DNA of 64,000 bases from Ananas comosus (Eukaryota; Streptophyta; Magnoliopsida; Poales; Bromeliaceae). This document shows positions 1-10,316 of this stretch, piece after piece. The stretch covers positions 11,148,557-11,212,556 of the forward strand of contig NC_033632.1 in NCBI RefSeq assembly GCF_001540865.1. Direction: 5' to 3'. The notes beneath the pieces were generated by a model. It was not told the origin of the DNA. It made no database searches and was given only the letters and a program-made list of their open reading frames with translations. The stretch's first letter is position 1. Each line of letters begins with the position of its first letter. A program made the position numbers and the translations under genes.

Positions 1-1250
1 TCTGGGAGGAAAAGAATGGAAAGTTGCTTTATCTTTTGGGTAGATGTAATTATAAATACAGTATAGTTGAAGATATATGTAGTTGAAAATGCTGTAGTTA
101 CAACTATATGAATCTTGTTTGGCTGGATGTAGTAAAAAGCGTCGTAACTATAAATAATTTGTTTGGTTGCATGCAGTAAAGAAGTAACTTTTAAAATTTT
201 ATCATTATATATATATGATAATGAAATTACCTCCAACATAAAATAAAAAATTATATTTTTTGTTTAAAAAATAATTAAGAAGGTAAAAGCTTACATTTTG
301 TTTAAAGTTACTCTCTCCGACTGCTACAGCTGAAACTACGATCAATTTGGTTGTAGTTCCAACTGCTGCAGTCGGACTTCCTCCTGCAGTTCCTACTGCT
401 GCAGTTGGAGTTAAATACATAAAATCAAACAGTGAATTTGCATTTACATACAGTTACAACTATTGTATAGTTGTAAATACATGCAACCAAACTCATGTTC
501 TCATGTTCTTTAAATGCCCCAAATATCTTGTTTCTCATCTATCAATTTTTTTTTTTTAGCGAAAATAAACTAGTTCTCATATATTCCTGTTAACTCTAAC
601 CATTTTCTCTTAGCAGAGCTACAAAATCGGTTTCAAAGGCTATCTCGCTTAGTATAATATTTGCAACCAAAAAAAAAGTACAATTTGGCTAAATAAAAAA
701 AAGGGCAAAGTGTAGTGTGTACGGTTATAATTAAGCCAAAAATAAAATACAAATAATAGGTCATTACCATCCATGGCCCTCTCAAGGTCCACAATCACAA
801 CAAGATAATAAAAATAAAAAAAAATACTTCAAAAAAAAAGTGCACTTAGTTCCTTCCTGTAGATTAAAAATATATAAGAGGGTTACAATATTAAAATTAA
901 TACCGTTAAAAATAAATATTTGAGAGAATTATAATGTCACGCTAATAGAAAAAATTAAGTCCTAATGGCGTAAATTTCTAAGAGGGTTAAGTACTAAGTA
1001 CACACGATTTTCATTTTAGGGATTAAGTTCAACGCGCGATATATTAAAGGGGGCAAAGTATAATTTTATTTTAAACTTGCTAAATCAGTCTCTTCTTGTG
1101 AATTTAACACTTTGTAACATTTTTGAGATAGTATTACTCCTGCAAAAAAAAAAAAAGAAAAAAAGAAAAAAAAAAGCTTAAATCAAACTCAGTGCATATA
1201 CGATATCTAAAAGTGTTTACTGTATGTTAAAAAGAATCACATTTTAATGT
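1..1250. other. AT-rich intergenic DNA with a degenerate TIR-like repeat
   Basis: No gene is recognised. Between about 110 and 510 the two edges are roughly inverted copies: GTTTGGCTGGATGTAG near 118 faces TACATGCAACCAAAC near 477. This suggests an old terminal-inverted-repeat MITE. The middle (310-415) is an imperfect palindrome built on ACTGCTGCAGT. The rest is AT-rich with A-tracts and no coding signal. Confidence 0.35.
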
Positions 1251-1416
1251 AGGGATGTCAATGGATATAGACATTCGAAATTTTATCCGACCCCAAATTC
1301 GAATGAAGTGCTAGACAGTTTCAAATACGCATATAAAAACCAAAAATCCAATCCAACAGAGGTATGGATTTTGTCTATACCAAATCCAAACCTGAACTCG
1401 ACTCGAACCGGAATTG

Positions 1417-1460
<44 letters not shown>

Positions 1461-1464
<4 letters not shown>

Positions 1465-1682
1465 TGAGCTCCTATACTTTTAAAAGTACCAAGTTATTGG
1501 TGCTTATAGATTTTTAACCATTGGATTAAGAGATATGTGGTTAGGATGATGTGGGCCTCCTAGGGTTGAGTGGGTGTGGTTGATAGTATAATCTAATGGT
1601 GAAAATGATCCGAGGAGTAGATCTAACGGTATAAAAACTACAAGCACCAGTGCTTGGTGCTTTTACAAGCACCATAGCTGGA
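1461..1682. mobile_element. Palindromic MITE inside a TA microsatellite (Micron-like)
   Basis: About 220 bp lie between (TA)n tracts at 1421-1460 and 1683-1754. The left end (AAGTACCAAGTTATTGGTGC) and the reverse complement of the right end (AAAAGCACCAAGCACTGGTG) form imperfect terminal inverted repeats. The core carries CCTAGGGTTGAGTGG and CTAACGGT words that recur in other MITEs of this window (6975-7085, 1853-1882). Insertion into (TA)n resembles the rice Micron elements. Confidence 0.6.
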
Positions 1683-1699
1683 TCTATATATATATTATA

Positions 1700-1739
<40 letters not shown>

Positions 1740-1994
1740 ATATATATATATATAGAATTAGGCTGGAATACTATAATACTAAACGCTCTTTTGCTATCAA
1801 GTTTTTACCTTGGATGAAAAATTGTAGCGTCAGATGATATTAAGTCGGTTGAGTTGAGTGGTTGCCTAGGGTTGAGTAGTCCCACTGGGTTATGTTTTTA
1901 ATCTCAATGGTTAGAAATAATGAAAAGAGTTGATCAAAAGACTAAAAAACTGGTAGCAACAATGGGATTTTGCTACTAATAGTAGGCCCAGTCC

Positions 1995-2035
<41 letters not shown>

Positions 2036-2213
2036 TCTCTATATATATTATATTACTATTATAATATATATAATATATATATTTGAATTAGTATTTTGAA
2101 TTTTGGATGTAAGTTATATATGTTTTGAAATAGATAAAAGAAAATAATTGTTTTCGCGATTTGGGTTCGGGTTCGGCCGTTTTAGATTTTTGCTTGTTAT
2201 TTAGATTTTTTTT
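1576..2213 (+). repeat. Direct tandem duplication, unit 1
   Basis: This block begins GTGGTTGATAGTATA and ends in the T-run after TTGTTATTTAGA. It is repeated immediately downstream. It contains the right half of the TA-flanked MITE, a second MITE-like stretch from GAATTAGGCTGGAATACT (about 1755), a CT microsatellite (1998-2033) and AT-rich DNA. Differences from unit 2 are mostly one-base insertions and deletions. Confidence 0.85.
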
Positions 2214-2651
2214 GTGGTTGATAGTATAAGTCTAATGGTTGAAAATGATCGAGGAGTAGATCTAACGGTTAAAAACTACAAGCACCAGTGCTTGGTGCTT
2301 TCTACAAGCACCATTAGGCTGGATCTATATATGATATTATATATATATTATATATTATATATTATATATATATATTATTCATATATATATAGTTATAGAA
2401 TTAGGCTGGAATCACTAAATACTAAACGCTCTTTTTGCTATCAAGTTTTTACCTTGGGATGAAAAATTGTAGCGTCAGGATATATTAAGGTCGGTGTGTG
2501 AGTTGGTTGGTTGCCTAAGGGTTGAGTAGTCCCACTGGGTTATAGTTATTTAATCCGAATGGTTTTAGAAATAATGAAAAGAGTTGATCAAAAGACTAAA
2601 AAACTGGTAGCATACAATGGGATTTTGCTACTAATATGTAGGGCCCACGTC

Positions 2652-2696
<45 letters not shown>

Positions 2697-2870
2697 CTAT
2701 ATATATTATATACTATATAATATATATAATATATATATTTGAATTAGTATTGAATTTTGGATGTAAGTTTATTATGTTTATGACAATAGATAAAAGAAAA
2801 TAATTGTTTTCGCGATTTGGGTTCGGGTTCGGCCGTTTTAGATTTTTGCTTGTTATTTAGATTTTTTTTT
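2214..2870 (+). repeat. Direct tandem duplication, unit 2
   Basis: Second copy of the 1576-2213 block, with the same order: MITE half, TA tract, GAATTAGGCTGGAAT segment, CT microsatellite (2653-2693), and the TTCGCGATTTGGGTTCGG stretch. It ends at the poly-T tail of the SINE. The indel-type divergence over simple sequence raises the possibility that one unit is an assembly product. Confidence 0.85.
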
Positions 2871-3012
2871 TTTTTTTTTTTGAGAGAGAAAGATAGTATG
2901 CTACTCGCTTCGTTTATTTCTTTTAAAATAAACTTAGCTGGAAATATGAATCAACTAGAATTCAAACTTAGGACCTCGAGTACCGACCACCAAACCTTTT
3001 GCCACTTTCACT
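2862..3012 (-). mobile_element. tRNA-derived SINE, copy 1
   Basis: On the minus strand the element starts near AGTGGCAAAAGGTTTGGTGG (box A region), continues through a box-B-like AGTTTGAATTCTAG, and ends in a long A-tail, seen here as the T-run 2862-2880. It matches the copy at 41949-42102, read on the plus strand, along its whole length, including GCTAAGTTTATTTT. Pol III promoter boxes plus an A-tail are the SINE hallmark. Confidence 0.75.
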
Positions 3013-3014
3013 AA

Positions 3015-3590
3015 GGGCATGTTTGGCTGTCCGTAAGTGATCTAAGTGAAAAAAGTCACTTTTCAAAAAGTGACTTTTATAAAAGTCACTTTTGAGTTTA
3101 AGTGTTTGGTTTCAAAAAAGTGAAAGAAAAAAAATTCAGCTTTTATGACTTCTATTGTTTGGTTCTATATAAGAAAATGGAAATAGAAAATAATTTTTTT
3201 TAGATGCGTAGTTTTTTTTTTCTTTTCTTTTTTTTATAGATGATATGGAATAAGGTACGTCTCTTTCTTTGTTTTTTTTTTTTAAAGATGTGTTGGTTTT
3301 TTTTTTTTGTTAAGATACCGTGGTTTTTTTTTTATTACTTTTTGTAAACGGTATGGAAGAAGATTTTTGGATGCGGTTTCTAAGTCGCGTGGAGTAGGCG
3401 GCCCAATTTCAACGACTTCGGAATTTTTTTTGCCAAAGTCAAAAAATGGATTTTAGTTATAATCCACTTTATAGGTTCATTTTTCAAAAGTCACTTACAT
3501 ATTTACTTTTATAATCCAAACAACTGAAATAATCCCACTTCGTCAAAATTCCACTTTTATTGTTTCACTTACAGGCAACCAAACATGCCC
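3015..3590. mobile_element. Tourist-like MITE (PIF/Harbinger), TAA target duplication
   Basis: Terminal inverted repeats GGGCATGTTTGGCTG and CAACCAAACATGCCC flank 576 bp, with TAA directly repeated at 3012-3014 and 3591-3593. A 3-bp TAA duplication and a GGGCATGTTTGG terminus are typical of Tourist elements. Subterminal AAGTCACTTTT repeats occur in both orientations. It inserted at the 5' edge of the SINE. Confidence 0.85.
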
Positions 3591-3792
3591 TAATGACGGT
3601 CGGTATTTGGATATGGATTTTTAAAATTGGCCGAATTCATATTCGAATTCAAGTTTTGAATTTGGTAGTCGAGTTCGGATTTTTAAAAACCCGCCCCAAA
3701 TCTGAGCAGTCGACATCCCAATGTTAATGTTAGAAGTCATATATAAAATACTCCTAAGTGTTCATTTCGTTTTCCATAATTAAATACTCTAA

Positions 3793-4153
3793 AGGCTTAT
3801 TTAGTTCACCTATTTTAGACTATAGAATCGAAATGGATTTGTCGATTCCGATAGTTATTGTTTATTTTACAGGAATTGGATTCCGATTCCTATCCCACTT
3901 TGTAATGAAAATGACAAAATCTATTTATGACCCAATCTGGCCATAAATCCCAAATTGACCCATTCCGAAGTAAATTATCCAAAATCCTCTCATATAAACA
4001 CCACCCTCCTCTTCCTTCATTTCTCTTAATCAAAACCTCCTCTCAAACTCATAAGACTCGTTCCAATTTTTATTCCAATAATGAATCAAATATTTTTAGA
4101 TGATTTGCCATTTTATTTTTCATTCATGTTCCAATCATGAACCAAATATATCC
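3793..4153. mobile_element. Diverged Tourist-like MITE
   Basis: The left end AGGCTTATTTAGTTC and the reverse complement of the right end, GGATATATTTGGTTC, are imperfect inverted repeats. TAA occurs on both sides (3790-3792, 4154-4156). The 361-bp interior is AT-rich and noncoding. Confidence 0.55.
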
Positions 4154-4274
4154 TAAGAGTTTGAGAGTAAATTAGGGTTCATCTAATTAAAAATCAATCG
4201 ATTCTCCAAAATTAGAAAATAACTAGAAAACTTCAAAATACAAAGAAAGCGGATTTATAATACTAAGCCTGTTT
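4154..4274. other. Short intergenic spacer before the solo LTR
   Basis: AT-rich, no feature seen. It ends with TGTTT, the left target duplication of the LTR at 4275-6698. Confidence 0.5.
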
Positions 4275-4425
4275 TGTCACGCCCCGGATTACACGTTTTT
4301 CCGGGCACGCCGATAAATCTGCCGTATATTAAAGAAATTTTCTTTTATACGAAGTGATAGCTGTATTTGTACCTGTAATCATACAAAACTACAACTAGTA
4401 GTATAGAGCTGCTAAACTGAAAAAC

Positions 4426-4456
<31 letters not shown>

Positions 4457-6698
4457 TATAATATCATGTTCACTATACATACATAGTCTACAGATACATA
4501 AACACTCGCTCCAGCGAAGATCAACATCAGTATGTACAAGAACAAAAAACTAACACTACCTGGGGCGGGTATATCTCTAGATCAGCAGCAAAACGAGAAA
4601 GGATCTAGCTTGCGACTCCCTTTCCTCGATCAGTATCCGCAACAGCAACAGCCGAAGAAGGAGGCTCTGCAAAAAAAAGAATCACCAACTGGGTGTGAGA
4701 ACCACTACAAAAAGAAGTAGTTCTCAGTGGATACCGCTACCGACCTCAACGGCTCACCCATTATGTCTACAGAAGTATGCTCAAAGATAGTAAGGAACTG
4801 AAAACAATCTACAACTATATACCACTATACTATCATGATTCAATACTGTTATCTATAGAAAAAAATAAGCTCTGATCCAATCTCACTAAGGACTGTGAAC
4901 ACACCCGTCCCGTCTGTCGAAGCTACACTAACAACCACTACGCTGGGTAATCAGTGGAGAGCGAGTCCAACCAGGATACAACGACACCAATGCAAACGCA
5001 CAAAGCCCGACTTCTGAGTGGCACTCGTGGGTGTTACCCAACCGAGTATACAAGCGTGTCTCTGCCGAGCTCAATCAGGCTCTCACAGGCTATAGTCAAA
5101 GCGGCAGGTCAAACTGGTCTAATAACCAAAACTCACATACCCTCGGCACAATCTGATGCAAAAACAACCAACTGGGTCCACCGTCACCCGCGACGGCACC
5201 CGACAGTCCGGAACAGTCTATACGCTGCTGTAAAAATAAGCTCGACATCTCAGCACGAGCGTAACAGTATTCTACACTATCCTGGGTATCCACCGCCCAA
5301 AAACTACGGCGATACAAATAAACTACGGCTCTTAGAGCTAAATCTGGTAGTTTCAGAAGATGACGGTGTATAATCGATAGTTTCTCCTAAGTCAAATCCA
5401 AATCCAACATGTATAATTTTTTTAAACTACCAACTATGCTCCAAATTCAGATTTCAAAGAATATGCAATTCTACGAATTTGAGCTATTAACATGGTATAC
5501 AAAACCCAAACATACATGCTGTCAACTGAGACTTAGAAAGAAATCCGAAAATTCCGATAGCTTAACATCAACCCACCTCAAGCTCGAGCTCGACCACAGC
5601 AAGCAATCGCTGAAGAACCCTGTCGAGATCAGCCTCCAACCAGCAACAAACCTCTCTAAGGATCAAAGCACAAAAATCCCAAAGTTTCCATCAATACTCT
5701 AAATTTCAGCACTTAAGCTTAAATTCTTCAAAATCCCAATGTCAAACTCACCTTCCAATCCTCAATTCAGTTGAAGAAAAGTCCCAAAAGCAGTGGAGTA
5801 CGATGGAGCAACCTTCTCTGGTCCGAAATCCAGCTTCCTCCAAGGTTTGATCCAAGAAAATTACAAAAATCTAAATTTCAGCTCCAATACAGCAGCAGCT
5901 CAACAAAACTCCAAATTGACCATACAAATCTTAATCAAATGCTGTCAAAATGGGCTCCACGAAACCTTCAAGAAGTCTACTAACCACCAAACAAAGTTTC
6001 TCAGCAATCGGAGCTTCCGACGTCGCACACGAGCCAAAACACCGAAGGTCGCTACTGAAAATCTGCAGAAACTTCAATCCCCAACGTAAAATGGTGAAAT
6101 TTTGGAGAATTTGGAGGGGTTAGAATGCAAAATATGGGCTTATCTGTGAAGAAGGGTGAAAAAGCTTCTCAGGGGGTCGAACCCAAGCTTTTATAAGGAG
6201 GTGAAAAGGTAAGATGAGCCCCGGGAACAGAAAAGCTAACCTGATGTTCCTGCAGAAATGAGCACTTTCACGCGCCCGAAACTCACTTCTGGGTGTCCGA
6301 AACCTCCAGGCCATACAAAGCTCCCTCTTCGGTTCTTCCGCCTGCGGTCTACTGTACCCATAACGTGGTCCGGCGTACCTCACCTACCACCATACACGTG
6401 TCAACGTAATCGATAATTACAAAGTGAACTTTCGGACCCACTTCTGGGTGCCCGAAAACAGGATCCGAATTGGCTTCTAGTTTCAGCTCAGTTTAGCACT
6501 CAAGTTCTGGGCGACCCAAACCAAGTTTTGGACGCTCGAAACTGGCAAAACTCTAGTTTTGCTGATTTGAGTGTACCGAGTCCGTTTTTGCATCCTTTTT
6601 GAGCAAAAACCATACCGATTCAATCCGACACTCTCCCGATGTGTCGACCAATTGCTAAAACTGAAACCAATTCGATACCAAACCCCCGGGACACTACA
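4275..6698. mobile_element. Solo LTR of a retrotransposon (about 2.4 kb)
   Basis: The element begins TGTCACGCCCCGG and ends CCCCCGGGACACTACA, so it has the TG...CA termini of an LTR. TGTTT is directly repeated at both edges (4270-4274 and 6699-6703), a 5-bp target duplication. There is one LTR and no gag-pol, primer-binding site or polypurine tract beside it, so it is a solo LTR left by recombination. Small open frames inside (for example 4954-5373) resemble no known protein. LTRs this long are usual for some Ty3/Gypsy lineages. A related LTR head sits in the CNOT10 intron at 14128. Confidence 0.85.
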
Positions 6699-6703
6699 TG
6701 TTT

Positions 6704-7278
6704 GGCCTCGCTATAGAGTGTGCGTATGATGAAATGCTATCTGAATTATACTATTTGCAAATGCATTACATTACTATATTATAGCAATTTCTTTTTATGA
6801 TAGAATCAGAAACATTAATTTTAAATTTCATCTCAGGTATAGAATTTTATTTACACTTTCAAATACCTATTTTTAGAACAATATTTAATATACTCTTTAA
6901 AACTTTAAAAATATTTTATTTATTTCTAGAGGACCGATATCCTTGCTGATTTAAAAATTCCTTCAAATATCCACATTTGAAGGATGATAGTAGTCCCCTA
7001 GGGTTGAGTGGGTGGTTGGTTAAATTGTATGATTTAACAAGTAAAAATGATCAAAAGAGTAAACTTAACGGTCAAAAATTTATGAGAACAAAAAGGTACA
7101 TATATACTCATCAGAGTATAATAACCGAACTCTGTATTTTCTACATCTGAACTCTAAAGAATGTATAAAATTAAATAATAAAAATAATTTTAATATATTT
7201 TTTAAAAAATATATAATTATCTTATTTAAAAAGTAGTGAATCATTATATAAAAAAACTAATTTTATATATAGATTTTT
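6704..7278. other. AT-rich spacer with a MITE fragment
   Basis: Nothing coding. The stretch 6975-7085 carries CCTAGGGTTGAGTGGGTGG and a later AAACTTAACGGTC, the conserved core words of the palindromic MITEs at 1461-1682 and 1576-2870, so it is probably a broken copy. Confidence 0.45.
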
Positions 7279-8984
7279 GGCCAATTTGTATAAAAAATTC
7301 ATTAGTTTTGAGCTTTTGCAAGAATATGCCTTTTTTTGGATTTTGTATATATTCGGGCTGAATTTTTAAAAAACTAACCAAAATAACCTTATTCTTTTTC
7401 TCTCTCCTCTTTTTTTTTTTTTTTTTCTCGTTCTTTTTTTGCTTTCTCTGAAGAGAGCGGTGGAAGCAGAAGCGGAGGCGGCCCATCTCATCTTTGTTCC
7501 GCGCGCCCTCGCCCGCGCACCCTCCCTCCGCTTTCCTCGCCTCTGACCTCGTCGAGGCCGCGCCTCAGACCCTTTTTTTTCTCTCGTACCCTCCTCTACC
7601 ACCTTCCTGACTCTTTACAATAGTAAAGAGGGCAGTGTCACACTCTCTTCCGCTCATTTTTTTTCTTTCACTTTTTTTTTTTATCTTCAACTCCCATCCA
7701 CTGCCTCCGCGACCCTCCACAACCCTCCATAACGGTAACGAGGACAGCGCCGCATCCTCTTTCTCAGCTTTCGCCGACGTAGTCACCAACGCCGGTGCTG
7801 GAGAAGGAGAACTCGGAGCAAGTGCGAGTGAGAGCGAAGTCGAAAAAAATATGCAAAAAATAAAAAATAAAAAGAATAAAGAGTAAAATGTAAAGAAAAA
7901 TAGTTATTTCTACAAGAAAAATGAAGAATCAGAGAGAAAAGATGATGATGAATTTGCACTGTTTCAGGAGAATGTTGCACTATTTCAGAAAGATATTGCA
8001 CTGTTTTAGAAAAAAATTACACTCTTAGAGAGAAAAAATATACTTTTTTAGACGAGAGTTATACTTTTTGAATGAAAATTGCACTCTTTGAACAAAATTA
8101 CACTCTTTGAATGAAAATTACACTATTTGGGCAAAAATTATACTTTTTCTCCTCCGCTTTCTAGCCAAATAGTGCAATTTTTATTCAAAGAGTACACATT
8201 TCGTTCAAAGAGTGCAATTTTCATCCAAAAAAGTATATTTTTCTCTCAAAGGGGATAAATTTTCTAAAAAATAGTGCAACGTTTCATGAAACAGTGCAGT
8301 TTTTTTTTTTTTTTCTGAAACAGTGCAAATTTATCATCGTTTTCTTTTCTCTCTGATTATTCATTTTTTTTAAAAAAAAATAACTATTTTTTATATTTTA
8401 TTCTTTATTTTTTTAATTTTTTAATTTTTTTTTCTTGGTCCCGCTTTCACCCGCACTTGCTCCGAGTCCTTCTCCAGAACCAGCATCGGTGCCTACGCCG
8501 GCGAAGGCAGAGGAAAAGGATGCGGCGCTATTTTCGTTACCGTTGTGGAAGATCATGGAGGCGGTAGAGGGGGATTGACGAGAAAAAAAAAGAGAGAAAA
8601 AATAAGAGGAAGAAGACATGATGCTGCTCTTTTTACTATTGTAAAGAGCTGGGGAGGTGGTAGAGGAGGGTCGGAAAGAAAAAAAAAAGAGGGTTGAGGT
8701 ACGGTTTTGACGGGGTCAGAGGCGAGGAAGGCTGAGGGAAGGTGCACGGGCAAGGGTGAGCGGGATAGAGGAGAGGCTGGCCATCTCCGCCTCTGCTTTC
8801 GCTTCCACCGCCCTCTTCGGAGAGAAAGAAAAAAAAAATGAGAGAAAAGAAAAAAAGAGGTGAGAAAAAAAATAAGGGTATTTTAGTCAGTTTTTTAAAA
8901 ATCTGGTTCGAATCTGCAAAATCTAAAAATGCGGCCTACTTTTGCAAAAAACTGAAAACTAATAGGCTTTTTATGCAAATTGTC
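7279..8984. mobile_element. Foldback-type transposon A with ~0.8-kb inverted arms
   Basis: The left end GGCCAATTTGTATAAAA and the right end TTTTTATGCAAATTGTC are inverted copies, and the homology runs inward for most of the element. From each end the order is the AT-rich terminus, a CCCTTATT/T-rich stretch, a GC-rich block (7450-7600 against 8700-8820), an ACTATTGTAAAGAG segment, a second GC-rich block (7735-7830 against 8440-8560), an A-rich stretch, and a centre (7960-8330) of repeated GCACTNTTT words. The loop is near 8150-8165. No transposase frame is seen; the open frames are low-complexity. Long arms with internal repeats fit a foldback or long-TIR Mutator-like nonautonomous element. 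A clear target duplication was not found. Confidence 0.75.
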
Positions 8985-9131
8985 GAGAGTTTTTTTAAAA
9001 CATTATTTTTATAGTTATAATATTTTTTAAAATTTTATTAATAAAAATTTTTAAAAAAAAGCCCACATCATCATTACCACTTATTTTTTTATTATTTTTT
9101 CTGACTCATCTCTTCCTCTTCCTCCTTCCTC
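8580..9131 (+). repeat. Segmental duplication copy 1 (foldback arm plus flank)
   Basis: The outer right arm of element A plus about 145 bp of flank is repeated at 9480-10048. Shared landmarks in order are ACTATTGTAAAGAGC, GAGGAGGGTCGG, GGCGAG, CCCACATCATCATTACCAC and CTGACTCATCTCTTC. Because the flank is included, this is a segmental duplication and not two insertions. Confidence 0.8.
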
Positions 9132-9479
9132 AGACGTCGTAGATAATTGAGAATGTTAATTTGTTTCAGTTCCCATAATTGAAAAGTTACGGATAGAAAT
9201 AGAAATCCATTATCTTACAATGAAAACAACATAGGAAACTCTGGAAAATTTTTGGATGAGGACAAGTATCTTAATACGGATACAAATAAATTCATTAAAT
9301 ACAAATTTGTTCTTCGGCCTAATTACCGATTAGAAGATTGGCGTGCGTTTCCTGTTTGAATAGGAGTTTGAAACCAAACTTCTTCTAATTGGTCAATAAA
9401 AATACAATTCAATGGAATTCCTTTTTTGTTTTTCTTTAGATTAGTTTATCTTGAAAGGTTAAAAATGGTAGAAGATTAA
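9132..9479. other. Spacer between the duplicated segments
   Basis: About 350 bp of unique AT-rich sequence. No gene or repeat was recognised. Confidence 0.4.
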
Positions 9480-10044
9480 ATAAAAAAAGAGTGAAAGAAA
9501 AAAAAAAAAGGAGAGGAAGATGACATGACACTATCCTCTTTACTATTGTGAAGAGCCGGGGAGGTGGTGGAGGAGGGTCGGAAAGAAAAAAAAAAAAAGG
9601 GTCGAGGTACGATTTTGGCGGGGTCGGAGGCGAGAAAGGCGGAGGAGGGAAGGTGCGCGGGCAAGGGCGAGGGCGAGCGAGACAGAGACGAGGCGGGCCG
9701 CCTCCGCCTCCGCCTCCGCCTCCCTTCCACCGCCCTTTTCGGAGAGAAAGAAAAAAGAGAACGATAGAAAAAAAAAAAAAAGCAAGAGAAAAAAAAATAA
9801 AGATATTTTAGTTAGTTTTTAAAAATTCGATTTGAATTTACAAAATTTATAAATACGGCATATTTTTATAAAAGCTTAAAACTAATAAATTTTTTATATA
9901 AATTGGCCTATCTTTTTTTAAAAAAACATTTTTATAGTTATAATATTTTTAAAAACTTATTAATAAAAAAATTTTAAAAAAAACCCACATCATCATTACC
10001 ACTTATTTATTATTATTTTTTCTGACTCATCTCTTCTTCGTCTT

Positions 10045-10048
<4 letters not shown>
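9480..10048 (+). repeat. Segmental duplication copy 2, reaching the CNOT10 leader
   Basis: Second copy of 8580-9131. The transposon arm ends at the TIR word AAATTGGCC (about 9908). The rest (9909-10048) is duplicated flank that runs straight into the CT-rich leader of CNOT10. The putative proximal promoter of CNOT10 therefore contains a transposon arm and duplicated DNA. Confidence 0.8.
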
Positions 10049-10081
<33 letters not shown>

Positions 10082-10316
10082 TCTGATAAAAAAGAGAGCG
10101 ACACAAAAGCTCTCAACACACGTTCCCTCTTCGAATCCCCTCCCATCCCAACCCTCTCTTTCTCCCTCCGCCGGAAACCCTAGCCCCCTCACTCCCCAAA
10201 CCCTAATCGCGAGGGATTCGATCATCCGGATGCGCCCTTAACCCTCCCCGATCGAGGTTTTTTGGATCGATCGGGGGTTTGGGAGTCGGCTCGGGGAGCT
10301 CCGTCCGAGTCGGGAG
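10041..10316 (+). promoter_or_regulatory. CNOT10 5' leader: CT microsatellite and telo-box
   Basis: A (CT)n tract at 10048-10078 is followed by a CT/C-rich leader and AAACCCTAA (10198-10206), a telo-box-like motif common near start sites of plant housekeeping genes. No convincing TATA box is visible. The transcription start was not determined. Confidence 0.5.

Larger units (their letters stand above)
1251..3720. mobile_element. Possible old hAT-like element, heavily nested
   Basis: The left edge reads AGGGATGTCAATGG (about 1252) and the right edge GTCGACATCCCA (about 3709), an inverted pair typical of degenerate plant hAT-type repeats. Inner flanks on both sides are rich in words such as ATTCGAA and GGATTT. 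Inside sit a TA-flanked MITE, a duplicated block, a SINE and a Tourist-like MITE, so the outer element would be the oldest layer. No clean 8-bp target duplication was found, so the assignment is tentative. Confidence 0.35.

Noticed and set aside
4954..5373. 139-residue open frame inside the solo LTR
   Set aside because: No resemblance to gag, pol or any known domain, and it lies wholly within the LTR.
9548..9811. Long open frames rich in Gly/Arg/Lys/Pro
   Set aside because: They arise from simple sequence in the foldback arm, appear in several frames on both strands, and show no domain.
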